Part shown: piece after piece, positions 47,969-59,479 of the stretch | Layout of the letters: every line of letters starts with the position of its first letter | Position numbering within the stretch: position 1 is the first letter of the stretch | From: Sordaria brevicollis | Lineage: Eukaryota > Ascomycota > Sordariomycetes > Sordariales > Sordariaceae | Assembly (NCBI GenBank): GCA_033439795.1 | Contig: JAUTDP010000005.1 | Span: 2,261,001 to 2,325,000 of the forward strand | DNA: 64,000 nucleotides | Reading direction: 5' to 3' | Notes under the pieces: generated by a model | Told to the model about the DNA's origin: nothing | The model's input: the letters and a program-made list of their open reading frames with translations, nothing else | The model's database searches: none | Made by a program: the position numbers and the translations under genes

Positions 47969-49944
47969 ATGGTAAGTTTCCCTTCTGACGTTCGCTTCCA
48001 CGACCCCCATCCAAACATGTCACCGCGTTATCACCCGCCCATTTCTGCGCCTTTGACACGTACTGGCACCCTGATGCACATATGAACCTGGCAGGAAGCT
48101 GTAAGCTTCTGGTTTTACCAAATCACCTTTTGCGGGAACATGTTCCTGATATTATGTTACCCGCGATTACGACATCTTACTAACAATTTCCTCTTACATC
48201 GTAGTCCAACAGTCAACCTCCAAGGCCGCCTTGGGATTCGGAATCTCACGAAAGCAACGCCCAACCCAATGCCCCTCCGCCGAGATCTCCCACCTCGATT
48301 TCCCGAGAACGGTTTGAGGCTCTAGAGAGATTTCACCACAGTATCGACCAAAATCGCATCAGTCGCAACCTAGCTCTCGAACAGGCTGCCTCGAGGGTTC
48401 TCGCTCGGTCCAGGATGTCCTCCGGCTCTGACCGGTCCCTTCGCCGGAGATTCAACCAAGATTCCCAACTACCTGCCCACTGGGTGCCGCCTGGCGTCGG
48501 AAGTTCCAGTTCTTCAACCCCCACACCGCCCTTGCTTCCATCACTTCGCTCGCTTGGTTCAAGACTGCGGCCCGGCATGTCGACGCCCGGAGGAGGACCG
48601 AACAGCCGCCCTTCCCGTTATTGGCCCTCTGATCGGACAATCAGAGACCCTCGCAGATACGCGACCTTTGCGGAACCTCAAGAGTCGTCCAGCTCCTCCT
48701 CTCAGCCCACGCCATGGGGTAACACGGACACCTCACCATTAGACGCCGAAGGAATAGAAAACTATAGGCGCGCAAAGCGACGGAAGCTGGATTCCGACAA
48801 GGCGCAACCAAGTTATAAAAACGTCCTGTATGGCAAATACGGTCAGGTGGAGCCGGGTCCGCTTCTGTTGGAGATTGTTAGCTGTGACGGCGGCTTGTTC
48901 AGAGACGGCCGGGCGTATGTGGCGGAAAATATTCTGAAAGACGACGCTTCGGTTTATTGTACGAGGACGAACCGATGCAATATCATACTACGACATCACG
49001 GTGGTACTGTCTTCAGTCTGAAGGAGTTGGTGATCAAAGCGCCAGGCTCGCATTATTCTCAGCCGTATGTGTTGGCCCCCTTTCTCTGGTCGCCGTACAA
49101 AATGTTTTGCTGACTGGCCCCCAGAGTCCGAGAGGGAATGGTGTTTGTCTCGATGGAACACGACGACTTGTTGAAACGTACAGCGCAATATCAGATCCAG
49201 TATGAGCAACCAGCGAATCCACGACCTCGGGCATCACGCGACACTCCAGCAATCTACTCTATCAGGCACGACGACGATGGACGGATTTATCCCTCGAGGT
49301 ATCGACGCGATTACATATCGGATCTGATTAACACCATAGACGATGACGACGATGATGACGAAGATCAAGCAACAGCTGCACTACCGCCCGAATTCACAGC
49401 CTCATCCCAACCATTCAATGTAACGACCGAATGCAGCGACGACGAAAGCGAAGGAGACGAGAACAATCACGGTCGGCGGAGGCGAACGCCCAACAGGATT
49501 GGTGCTTTGCCTTTCGAAAGCGACAGCAGTGACGACGAGCGAGACCCATGGAACTCTACAACCTTGGGCTGGCCAACCGACCATGATATCACGCGTGCAC
49601 ATCATCGTGCTGCTGCCAACAACTGGCGCAGCAGCAATGAGTACGCAGGCGGAGGCTCCTCCGCAACCCCGGAACTGGAGCGAGCACGAGAAGCTTCGCA
49701 GGTGGCCACGCAGGACGCGGTGCGGGCCGTGGGAGGGGCGCTCATGTCTCCTCTGGCCCAGTTTTACATTGAGAAGGACAAGAACAGGTGTACCATCAAG
49801 TTCGATCCGCCGGTGAGCGCAAGGTACATCTTGCTCAAGATGTGGAGTCCGCATCCGGATCCTCTCAAGAATATTGATATTCAGGGGGTTATTGCGAAGG
49901 GCTTTGCTGGTCCGCAGCTGTTTCCAGCTCAGACGCTGCAATGA
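47969..49944 (+). CDS. Conserved-looking fungal protein with split DOC/F5-8C-like jelly-roll region; function unknown
   Basis: Main exons are 48205-49064 and 49125-49944 (intron with GTATGT and CTGAC). The acceptor before 48205 (ACTAAC branch, GTAG) requires upstream coding exons. The best model is ATG 47969-47971 followed at once by GTAAGT, a 6-nt exon 48095-48100 (GAAGCT) flanked by CAG and GTAAGC, then 48205, giving 562 residues starting MEASNS. Without the microexon the frame is also kept. The N-terminal half is Ser/Pro/Arg-rich. Around residues 230-310, GPLLLEIVSCDGG through KEGM-like VREGMVFVSMEHDDLLKRTAQYQIQYE forms a structured block, then an acidic insert (D-rich) and a final block with RCTIKFDPPVSARYILLKMWSP and NIDIQGVIAKGFAG. 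The strand pattern and LLKMWSP..NIDIQGV resemble a DOC/discoidin jelly roll; this is inference. Confidence 0.72.
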
Positions 49945-51267
49945 GGGGAGTCAGAGACGGAGCTTGGTTAATGCAAAGCGTATCGAATTATCTGGTATAA
50001 CGGTCAATATGACATGTTGAAGTCGTTCAAGGGCGGGCAGGACTTCAGCGGATCAGTGTTCGTCGATCCATTGGAAGACGGAGCTTGGAGTTTCTGGTTA
50101 TGACGCATTTTGGCCAAAGGCGTACGGTTTATGGTGCTGGATGATGACTTGGTAACGGTCATGGAATTGGCGCTATAGGGTCATTGTTCAAATGTTGTAC
50201 TGTCTAGATTTTTGTAGCTCATGCATGAATACGATGATCAAGCTCTCTTAAGACGCCCCGGTGTTGTCGTCGTTCTTTTGCTGCATGGATTGAAGTCGCC
50301 GGAGCGTAATCTTATGGGTTAGGGTTCGGTATGTGCCAAGTGGACGAATGCTAACAAGAAAAGGTCGAACTTCATGCTTGTTTTGGACTTTTACACCGCA
50401 AACTTCCATTCCATAATCTTCAAACAATCGACAGTACAGACAGCTTCTTCATGATCCTCTCAGCCTCTCCAGCGTAAAACGCGATGTTCAAACTGCGCCC
50501 CGCAAGTGGTGAGCTCCATTGGGTACCTTGCATATTCGACAAAAAATAATGAATCATAATGAAAATGGCGGTGCCAAAAACGGAATGCCACTCACTGCCA
50601 CTGCAGATCTGATTGGTTCGAAGGTAAAGCTTCCAAGAGGCAATGGGTAGAGGATAGCTTTCCGTTCCGCTGTAGCACTGGAGTAGTGGTAGTGGGCTGT
50701 GTGGCAAGCTTTTTTTGCCATCCAAAGTAGCCCTACGGAAGACTGCCTGCTGCTCTGATTTGTTCTGAGTCACCCGGTGATGGAAAATGAAATTCCATGC
50801 AAGCGTGGAGAGAAGTGGAATGGCTCTCCTCAATGGCAAACTGAAAGTGGAATGGTTGCGAGAAAGGTTGGTAAGCCGCATGTATGCCGTTCGTTGTTGA
50901 AGTGAAAGCTCGAATGAATATAAGGGTCTCGGTACCCGGTGCCCGCTGTTTGGTAAAAATGAGGTCCGTTGCCAAAGAAACCACCACCACCGCAAAGTCC
51001 AACCCAGGTTCCAGATTTGTTCTGATAGCAAGCCTGCCCCACTTTACACCACCCTAGCACCTGTCTGCTATCAGATTATATTTTCCTTCTTGCCAATCCG
51101 CCCACCCCACCAGGTCGTCATTCGCAAAGAGCAGCACAACCAGCAGCCTTCTACAACTTTCATCTTCTTGCCGTCGCATACGTTTAATCTCTCCGTCTCT
51201 GTCGGATCACCAACTTTATCACCAGCCAAAGAATTACACACAGCAGAACTACACGAGAACCGAAGCC
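49945..51267. other. Intergenic region and leader of the eIF6 gene
   Basis: No gene is recognised. A 203-codon minus-strand open frame (50420-51031) lacks an ATG at its start and has no motifs. The region just upstream of 51268 is CA/CT-rich, as expected for a leader. Confidence 0.5.
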
Positions 51268-52342
51268 ATGGCTGTCCGCGCCCAGTTCGAGAACTCCAAC
51301 GAGTAAGTTTTGCTTTTCGACCCTCCTCCTCCAATTCATCCCTCGTGATGGAAGGATTGCGACTGCGATTGAGGAAAAGATCGAAAAATCTGGCCTGCGC
51401 CTGCCACCGACGACGACAACGATATCAATACGACGCTTCGACATTGCGATAGCCAGAGCAAGGCAACTTTGAGGTTCGATGGGGGCGGGGTGGAGGATGG
51501 ACACAAACGGGATAAAAGTAGAAGAACAGACGTGCTGACATTCTTCTTCCTCACAAACAGGGTTGGAGTCTTTTCCACACTTACAAACTCTTACGCTTTG
51601 GTCGCCGTCGGTGCCAGCGAGAACTTTTACAGCGTCTTCGAGGCCGAGCTTCAAGATGTCATCCCTATCTGCAGAACCACCATTGCCGGCACAAGGATTA
51701 TCGGTCGCCTAACAGCTGGGTATGTTTTTCTCCGGGAGGCGCAAAAGCAAAATGGTGGACATGAAACACGGGTAAGCTGACCAAGACAACAACAGTAACC
51801 GCAAAGGTCTCCTCGTCCCCACCAGCACATCCGACCAGGAACTGCAACACCTGCGCAACTCTCTCCCCGACGACGTGCGCATACAACGTATCGAGGAGCG
51901 CCTTTCCGCCTTGGGCAACGTGATCGTGTGCAACGACCACACGGCCCTGATCCACCCTGATCTGGAGCGCGAGACCGAGGAGATCATCGCCGACGTGCTC
52001 GGCGTCGAGGTGTTCCGCCAGACCATCGCCGACAACGTGCTGGTCGGCAGCTACATGGCGCTCAGCAACCAGGGCGGTCTCGTCCATCCCAAGACCTCGA
52101 TCCAGGACCAGGACGAGCTCAGCTCGCTCCTGCAGGTGCCCCTCGTGGCCGGCTCCGTCAACAGAGGCTCCAACGTCATCGGCGGCGGCATGGTGGTCAA
52201 CGACTGGATGGCCGTTACCGGTCTTGACACCACGGCGCCCGAGCTCAGTGTGATCGAGTCCGTCTTCAGGTTAGGAGAGGGTGCCGCGCCTGGCCAGATC
52301 AACTCCAGCCTCAAGGATACCATGGTCGAGTCTTTCTACTAA
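51268..52342 (+). CDS. tif6: Eukaryotic translation initiation factor 6 (eIF6/Tif6)
   Basis: Exons 51268-51302, 51561-51719 and 51796-52342 encode 246 residues, the usual eIF6 length. eIF6 binds the 60S subunit, is needed for 60S biogenesis and blocks premature joining with 40S until released. The pentein-fold sequence is almost continuous with known family members: [82 protein letters not shown] and an ESVF C-terminal region. The first intron is 258 nt, longer than the second (76 nt) and placed within codon 12. The TAA stop is at 52340-52342. Confidence 0.97.
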
Positions 52343-55300
52343 GCTCTCGGTCCATTTGGTTTTCTTTGTGTTTGCTTCTTTTCGGAGTTGGTTCTTTTTG
52401 CGCTTGGTTTGAAAAGAGAAGGGTGAAGAGGGGAGGAAGGCGAGAGTGATGGATGTTGTAGGAGGCGGGATTCTTTTGTCAGGTATACCTCTTATAAACG
52501 ACATTGGGTCGTTTTCTGACATGCATGCTCAAGCGATGGGCAAAAAAGATATTTTTTTTCACCTCCAACGAATTGGGTTCATTGAGTGGCGTTTTGCGTG
52601 AGGGTTTGCCCGGTTTGTGATTGCGGTACGAATTGCAAGGCTTGGGTTATTGAGGGCCATCTGGATTCAGACGAACTAAATTTTGGCATCACAATCACCT
52701 CAAAGAATGATAATGAGACAATTCCACGCTTCGGAATCACCAAAGCAGCCAGTTGAAGAGGGTACAGCAGAATCCCATACAGCTGAGCTATCGCACCGCA
52801 CTTAACCCTGCTTCGATATTAAGGAGGTAAAGGGAGACTACACCTTTTTGTGATCATCATCCTGAAAGGAGATCTGGGATTCAGTCTCATTCGGGACATC
52901 CAACTGTCATTCTTGATACAGCGTGGAGGTTGTCAAGTTCCTTGCGAAGGCCGAAGAGGATTAAGGTACGTTTTTTTTCTGCGAGGGTTAGGGTTTGATA
53001 GGTAGAGAGTCGAGTCTCCCAATCTCATTCTGCTTCTCGGCTTCTCCCTATGATCTTCACCCCCTCAGCATATGTAAATCGAACCACCAAGCGAGATTCA
53101 TCTGAAGACTGTGGTCTTTGTCCTGTTCTTCACAATTCATGTGTCTACTTAGCCTGACTAGGTCCTGAATCCTCACAAGGCTGAAGAGCGAAACATCCGG
53201 CATGGCAAGTTAAGGTACGGTAGGTACTTCACGGGTAGGTAGTCTCAAGGTAGTGTACCAAGCACAATGTTGCCTTGGTTTCAACTGCGGCCACGGCAGC
53301 AAGGCGCTCAGCGGGCGGGCGGGCGGGCGAGCGGGCAGGTAGTGATGCAAGTGTTTCATGCACGATGATGTGGTTGTCCGTTTCAGGGGATCATCCAGCA
53401 TTCGTCAACATTTTTGATAAGAGGTACATATGCATAGAATGGAGGCGTGGGAGGCTATAAGATGAAATGTGTATAATACCACGAGTCCATCCACGAGTCG
53501 ATGTACACGACAGCAATGGGTTACGTACGTAATGACTGTCTAGAGACTTTTTGCTGTGAAGAGAAGATGATATGTCGTGCTTGGTTAAGTTCCAGTTTCG
53601 GGTTGATGGCTTTGGTATCATACATATCGCTTGAGGTATCTATCTGTTGGATGAGAGTCGACCACGCAAGCTGGGCTTCTACGTCCCGTCTCTGCTTTGA
53701 AGATCGCTCGGAGATAATGCTGTGTGCGGGATGGGGATATGTAGGATAGCGAGCGGGTTAGTCGTGAGATTGGATTTTACCCGATAGAACAAGGTGAAAC
53801 TCGTTAGAACTTTGTCAATTCAAAGTCTTTTCCTTCTTTGGTGTTGGTCTGTTGGATGCCCCCCAGGACCGCGGGACCGTGGAAATGAAAATTCGATATT
53901 GAAATTGCACAGCACAGACTCCGTCCGTCCGCCCGTCCGTCTCCGTCTGATAATCAACTCGGCAGGTCCGTCGCGGTGGGGTTTGGTGGGCAATACATAG
54001 GGCAAAGACAAGACAATGTCTAGGATCTGCCGAGTACACAGGGCTGTAGAACATTTCAATCTTCAAAGGGATGGATTGCATGTACATATTCCCAGTTCCC
54101 GAGAAAAGATTTTTGAGTTGGAAGACGAAAGCCGAGACATCTGGAAAAGCGGTGATGGTGGTATTGCTCATTTTGAAGCTTGATATGCAACCACCTGCAA
54201 GACCTGCACAAGTACAATGCACCCTCTTCAAGTGCCAAGAAGCGTGCCTGCCTGTCACGGTGCCGCCGTCCGCAATGCCGGGGCCGGAGCCCTTTGAGCC
54301 AATCGGCGGGATCCTTGTCGGTTTCTGCAGACGTCAGGTTGCCAAGGCTTCGAAAAAGAAGGTTGGGAATCTCTAGCTTCTTCAACGACACACCCTGACA
54401 CCCCGGAAAACGCAACGGAGAAGAGAACCAGGAAAGGGAATAGGCGAACCCCTGGACTCATTTTGGACACCACAGAGGCTGTGTCTCCTATCCCGCGATC
54501 CCTGTGGTCAGTGGTGCCCCCATATAGGTACGCCCATAGAGGAAGGGAATGGCAGAGAGGAATGGTGGTGTCCGCCGCCGCGTGCGCGCAATTAGGTCTA
54601 ATCTAGCAAAAGGGGAGAAAACGGGACCTCGCTTCGGTTCGAACTTCTCCAGACTGGACCGTTGGAACCTCTTTTTTTCTAGGTGATTTTATTTTTCCTT
54701 CCATCGGGTCGACCCCCCTTGAATACTTTTCTTCCCCTTGATCTTTTTGGTCTTTCTTGAATGGCTTTGGTTATCGACAAATTCCTTTCCAACATCACCG
54801 TTCAGGTTCCTGTTCGACTTCCAACATTTCACCCAACCCGCCAGTTCGGACGATAGCATCTCTTGTTCTCGCGCCTACATCGGTCCATCACACCTCTCCG
54901 GAGCAACACATCGGTCAAGACTTTGGACCCCTGAAATGAGCGCATGAACCACGGCACAACCAGCATAAACTACTCTTTCGCCCCGTCTCCTTCTACCTCT
55001 CCGCCCAGCACATACTCTTTCGAAGAAACGACTCAAGTTCAACCTTCGACGCAAGGAACTCCCCATCTTGGAAACAAAACCACGACTTAGGATCCCCGCC
55101 GCCAATTGCCACCGATTCCACCTCAAACAACAACACCCGTTCGTTGGAAGCTCTGGAGGCTTGTTTGCATTCCATTGTCACTGCTTTGGCGTCGAAACTG
55201 GCTTCTGTTCCAGAGACATATTGTTGTACACATTGGCCAGCCAAAGCAGCAAGTCAATACTCTATCTGTATTCCTTAGAATAATACGGCAGGTAGAGGAG

Positions 55301-55514
55301 CCGGACAATCGGTTTTCTGGACTTAAAAAGAAACACTCCGGCCCCGCCAAAACCAAAAAAAAAAGGCAAAAAAAAAAAAAAAAAAAAAACCAATAAGCCG
55401 GCCGGCCAGACCAACAACGGCTAGATTCGTCTACCAGGGACTACCAGGGGACTCACAGGAGAAAAACACACGGGACCTCCAGGGATACTGTGGCATTCCA
55501 AACATTACTACATC
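52343..55514. other. Intergenic region, no gene recognised
   Basis: About 3.2 kb with only short open frames. A tRNA-like box A string occurs near 52780-52800 (minus strand) without a matching T arm. A GGGC repeat lies at 53311-53336 and an A tract at 55368-55389. From about 54600 the sequence is pyrimidine-rich and probably forms the promoter and leader of the coiled-coil gene at 55515. Confidence 0.5.
53311..53336 (+). repeat. GCGG/GGGC tetranucleotide run
   Basis: This is a GCGGGCGGGC-type run in the intergenic stretch between eIF6 and the coiled-coil gene, C/G-only with one A interruption. Confidence 0.7.
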
Positions 55515-57218
55515 ATGCCCCTTAGACCTAATCCTGCTCTGCCCCCCTCGCAGCCAGCAAGAGACTTACCGCCTCCCCAACGCTCCATTGAACGTCCAAC
55601 TCCTCCTCCCAAAGCCCTAGCCTTGCGAGGATCTCTGGACAAGATCAGATCCGTCAGTTCAGAGCACACAAACGGTGCCGTCCCCCCCAGAGTACCTGAG
55701 AAGCGCATAGCTCCTGCTCCACCGCCTCGCCCAGCCTCGACTATCTTCGTCCCAGCCCCCTCCACCCTACCCCCCTTGCAAGAGTACCACAGCGGGTTTT
55801 CCGAGCAAGACGCTGCCGACTCAGGCTCTGGTTCTACCAAACATCGACGCGGGACATCGTTCCCGAACCTGATCGCCCTCACATTCGGCGCCGGAAACCA
55901 GCCTTCCTCCACCGCCTCCTCCTCTTCTTCGGAGCACCCGGACGGTTCCCTACAAGGAGGCTTTGCCGACTGGCTCAACACCTCGGGCTCGGCAGCAGCA
56001 GAAGCATTGGGAATGGCTCCCACCTTGACAGCCCGCAGCAGCAGGGCGACGGCGGACGGTCCGTCATCGTCGTCGTCGTCCCTGACCGGTTCCGTTCGTG
56101 ACGGCGACACCTCCATGGACAAGACGCCGACAAGATCGCGCAGAAGCGGGACCAACGCCAGCCAGTACAGCAACCGCAGCAGCATGCATGAGCCATCCAC
56201 CCCCAAGGGCAACGTCACCTCCCGGCTCATATCCGCCATCTCGTCCAAGTTCACTCCGGGCCCGGTGCCCTCCGGCCCTGCCGTCGACGATGAGCTCTGC
56301 AACCTCGACATCGAGGCCGCTCTTTTCCCCTCCGGACCGCCCACCGACCCTTCCTCGCCGGCCGCCTACAAGAACCTCCAAGCCAACGCCATCAACCTGC
56401 TCACCAAGATGCAGACCGCCTACAAGCAGCGCGTGATCGACGTGCGCGACCTGGAAGCCGAAAAGTCTGCTCAGCGGGACGAGATCGAAGCCGCCGAGAC
56501 GCGGGCGGCGCACCTAAAGATGCAGCTGGAGGGCATGGCGCGAAAAGCGTCCGAGCACGAGCAGGCCATCCAGAAGCTGATGGACGAGCTCGCGTACGAG
56601 CGGTCCAAGTTCCGCCCTACGCCGCCGCAGCGCACGTCGACCGTCATGTCGGAGTGCAGCGTGGTGTCGGAGGACCTCGGCGTCGACGCCGACTACAACG
56701 CCCGCCGCAAGTGGCGCGAGAGCGCCTCCACCATCAAGACGGACTACTCGTACTCGACCGACACGGAGAGCGTCGCCGAGAGCGAGAGCGTGTTTTCCGC
56801 TAGGTGCCGCAGCCCTGTTGTTCCTTCCGAGTCTAGATTCGAGAGCAGTGGTACCATGAGCATCGTCAACAGCCCTGCTCCCTCCGTCACGTCCGTCCCC
56901 ACCACCCTGCAGAGGAACGTCAGCGTCACTGCTGGCAACAAGAGGAGGTCCATGGGCCCTCCCCCGCCCGTGCCCACCACGCCCAAGCCCAAGATCATTG
57001 GCGGCGGCAGCGGAAACCAGATGAGCGCGTTCCAGAAGATCATCAGGGGCATCGGGTCCGGAAACGGGTGCGCGAACTGCATGGGCCAGGACGCCAGCAT
57101 GGCCTGGGATACCGTTGGGTTGCTGCGTGATGAGAACAGGCACTTGAAGGAGCGCGTGGGCGAGTTGGAGATTGCGGTTGAGGGATGTTTGGATTTGGTT
57201 AATGGCATTGGCTTGTAA
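55515..57218 (+). CDS. Coiled-coil, Ser/Pro-rich protein; function unknown
   Basis: A single exon of 567 residues with TAA stop. The first 270 residues are Pro/Ser/Arg-rich and probably disordered, with PPRVPEKR and PAPPPRP stretches of SH3-ligand type. A well-conserved-looking core starts near residue 260 (VDDELCNLDIEAALFPSG), continues into YKNLQANAINLLTKMQTAY and a coiled coil of about 80 residues (RVIDVRDLEAEKSAQRDE to LMDELAYERSK). The C-terminus has a CANCMGQ motif with two Cys and a second short coiled coil (LLRDENRHLKERVGELE). I do not recognise the family. Cytoskeletal or polarity scaffolds have this architecture, but that is only analogy. Confidence 0.85.
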   Translation: MPLRPNPALPPSQPARDLPPPQRSIERPTPPPKALALRGSLDKIRSVSSEHTNGAVPPRVPEKRIAPAPPPRPASTIFVPAPSTLPPLQEYHSGFSEQDAADSGSGSTKHRRGTSFPNLIALTFGAGNQPSSTASSSSSEHPDGSLQGGFADWLNTSGSAAAEALGMAPTLTARSSRATADGPSSSSSSLTGSVRDGDTSMDKTPTRSRRSGTNASQYSNRSSMHEPSTPKGNVTSRLISAISSKFTPGPVPSGPAVDDELCNLDIEAALFPSGPPTDPSSPAAYKNLQANAINLLTKMQTAYKQRVIDVRDLEAEKSAQRDEIEAAETRAAHLKMQLEGMARKASEHEQAIQKLMDELAYERSKFRPTPPQRTSTVMSECSVVSEDLGVDADYNARRKWRESASTIKTDYSYSTDTESVAESESVFSARCRSPVVPSESRFESSGTMSIVNSPAPSVTSVPTTLQRNVSVTAGNKRRSMGPPPPVPTTPKPKIIGGGSGNQMSAFQKIIRGIGSGNGCANCMGQDASMAWDTVGLLRDENRHLKERVGELEIAVEGCLDLVNGIGL

Positions 57219-58155
57219 AAAAAAAGTCTTTTGTTGTTGATTCTTCTCCACTCCACCCCAGCTGATGATGGCGTTCAAGGGATATCTTTTATGACCTTGC
57301 TTTTTTTTTGTTCTTTTTCAGAGTTTGCTTGGATTTTGTTTTTTCCTTCAAGATAATGATGGCCGTGGATGACAACAACATTTAGCATGACACAGCTAGC
57401 CACTGCCGCAACCGCGGTGTGCTAGACTTTGGATTTTTCAAACTTTTTGCATTGTGTGTCTGTTTGCTGGGCTCCGTTGAAGACAGATACCACTTTTGAT
57501 GATAGATATACCAGAAGAAGGATTGATAGGGAGATGGAAAGAGGGAAAGAAGGGGCTTTTTTGATGACGGGATGAAAGCAAGACAAGACAAGGACCTGAG
57601 AAAGGTCAGCAGAGAAAGCATGTAAAAAGACAGATAATGTATATAAAAGTGCTTGATTCCCTTCTTGAATTTGATGTTTGTAGTCAACCCGAATGCTCTA
57701 CAAGAAGCTTGCATGTGACTTTGAAACATCATGCCGCATTCTCAACTCGTGGAGCTCACTCTGTTAAACTCATAACCTTGAACATATACTCAGTATGCAA
57801 CTGACCGTGGGCGTACATCACTTCAACATAGTGATGTATGTTTTTCATGGAGACCAGTCTATTAAAATCTCCCGTCTCTTGAGTCTTATGTACTGCCTTG
57901 TAACGTTCCTCTGTCCTGTTGCTTTCCCGCCATCCGAGATAGACTTCCCCTGGCGAAGCCCTTTCAACCAGAGCTCGGCCGCCAATTATCATCGTCGATA
58001 TACCTGGCATTTGTAAGGCGTCCTGTTGTTTGTCGTTTGTCCTTCCCTCTGTAGACCCCATATCGACGGCATTTGCCTGCCAACCCTCCGGAATATCCAC
58101 CCGGATCCACCCAGTCCGACTCATGTCAACTCTTTCTCCATCTTATAAAGGTATC
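57219..58155. other. Convergent intergenic region
   Basis: This is the 3' flank of the coiled-coil gene (+) and of the complex I subunit gene (-). Minus-strand open frames at 57382-57732 and 57756-58124 have no motifs and are not supported. Confidence 0.5.
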
Positions 58156-58575
58156 TTAGTGCGCAGTGACGGCGGACGCAGTACCATCGTGATGGTGCTC
58201 ATCCTTGAGGAAGAAATGCTCGTAGGCGCAGTAAATGGCAAAAGCGACGGAGGCGGTGCCAAAGCCGGGAAGGGCGCCCTTGAAGCGTTCGGCGCGGGTG
58301 AATTCACCGGTCGTACGCCAGGACTCGCTGTTTTTCGGGGTGCGTTCGTGTTGGTTATCATTCTTGGAAGATCACAGCGCCGTCGACCTTTGTGAACTCA
58401 CTTCGCAGCCCAAGGATCGCGCTCGGGCACACGGGCAGCTCTACGGAACTCCTTGATGCTGAACCCCGTGGGGTTAACCTTGGAAGAGGCGCGGAGGATT
58501 CTTTGATAATTGCTGTTAGGAGTCGTAAAACTCATAATCTTCAGAAAAGCGAAAGACTAACCGTGTGATTTGCAT
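58156..58575 (-). CDS. NADH:ubiquinone oxidoreductase (complex I) NDUFB3/B12-type accessory subunit
   Basis: Three exons on the minus strand: 58575-58562 (14 nt, MQIT plus two bases), 58500-58402 and 58327-58156, giving 94 residues with consistent phases. Introns are 61 nt (GTTAGT donor, CTAAC branch) and 74 nt (GTGAGT donor). The subunit sits in the membrane arm of mitochondrial complex I. The B12 family signature is RDPWAANESWRTTGEFTRAERF, comparable to RDPWGRNEAWR in animal NDUFB3, followed by one membrane segment (GFGTASVAFAIYCAYEHFF) and a short His-rich tail. Size fits the family (about 98 residues in mammals). All ORFs here are too short to notice without splicing. Confidence 0.9.
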
Positions 58576-59479
58576 TTTGGCGACGGCAATTGCTTGTTAA
58601 CGTCGATGGCGGGAATGGCTTCAACACCACAGAGCGGGCAGCCTCAATTGGTTTGGCGACGTCGACGACGTTGTCGCCGCATCCCGACCTGCCTGCCTGT
58701 GGCCAGTGCGACTGCCCAGTGTGTAACTCCCAGCCCGCACCCGCACCCGCACCACCACCCCCAACCCTGTCCTTGGCGCCGGAAAGGGGCCTCGTCCCTC
58801 CCGTGGGGAACACTGCAACCGTAGAGGTAGCTGGCTCGTGCACTCTTTCGAGAAAGGTACGTCCCACTTGTACCTCGTTGTCCTCGCTGGCACTTGACAT
58901 CAACGAACCTCGACTTGTGCTCCAGGTGTGGCCCGTGCGATCAACAGCCTGCCGCCTCGGCGCCTCCAACCTTCCACTCATTCAACACTCACTGCAACTG
59001 GACCTGGAGCGATTGAGCGTTGAACCTGCCCGCCCGAAACAAGTCAGATAGCAAGTGCTAATTGACAGCCTTCGACCGTGCACGCCAGAAACACGCCGCG
59101 CAACAAGACACTCGACCAGCTTTCGATTCTGTCCGACGAAATCTGTCAACACGCACAACCACAACAACTCTTAGCATCTTGACTTTCCCAGGGTGTACCC
59201 CTCCGCAGCACTCGTTTCCCCTCGACCGTCAGGTGTACTACCGATCCATTTGCCTGCCCAGCCACGAGAACGACGATATAATCGCAGCCCACATTGGCCG
59301 ATTCCACCGCCGACTGAGCGCTCGGCCGCCCCTCCGTCATCCCTCAGAGCAGCGCCAGGTCAAGGGAATGGTGCATACACGGCTCACTCTTCCAAGACCA
59401 AACGTTACAAATCCGATATCACGATAGACATATCTTGCTCGATCGAACCCGTCCCACTACTGGCTGTCGCTCCTCCGCG
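58576..59479. other. Divergent promoter region and leader of the caf1 gene
   Basis: This is the shared upstream region of the complex I subunit gene (-) and caf1 (+). Open frames (e.g. 58590-59051, 58541-58981) overlap on opposite strands and have no motifs. I see no additional gene. Confidence 0.5.

Noticed and set aside
50420..51031. 203-codon minus-strand frame upstream of eIF6
   Set aside because: It does not start with ATG, has no motif and occupies the eIF6 promoter region.
52740..52805. tRNA-like sequence on the minus strand (GATAGCTCAGCTG box A match)
   Set aside because: The D stem does not close and no T arm with GTTCGA is found downstream; at most a tRNA relic.
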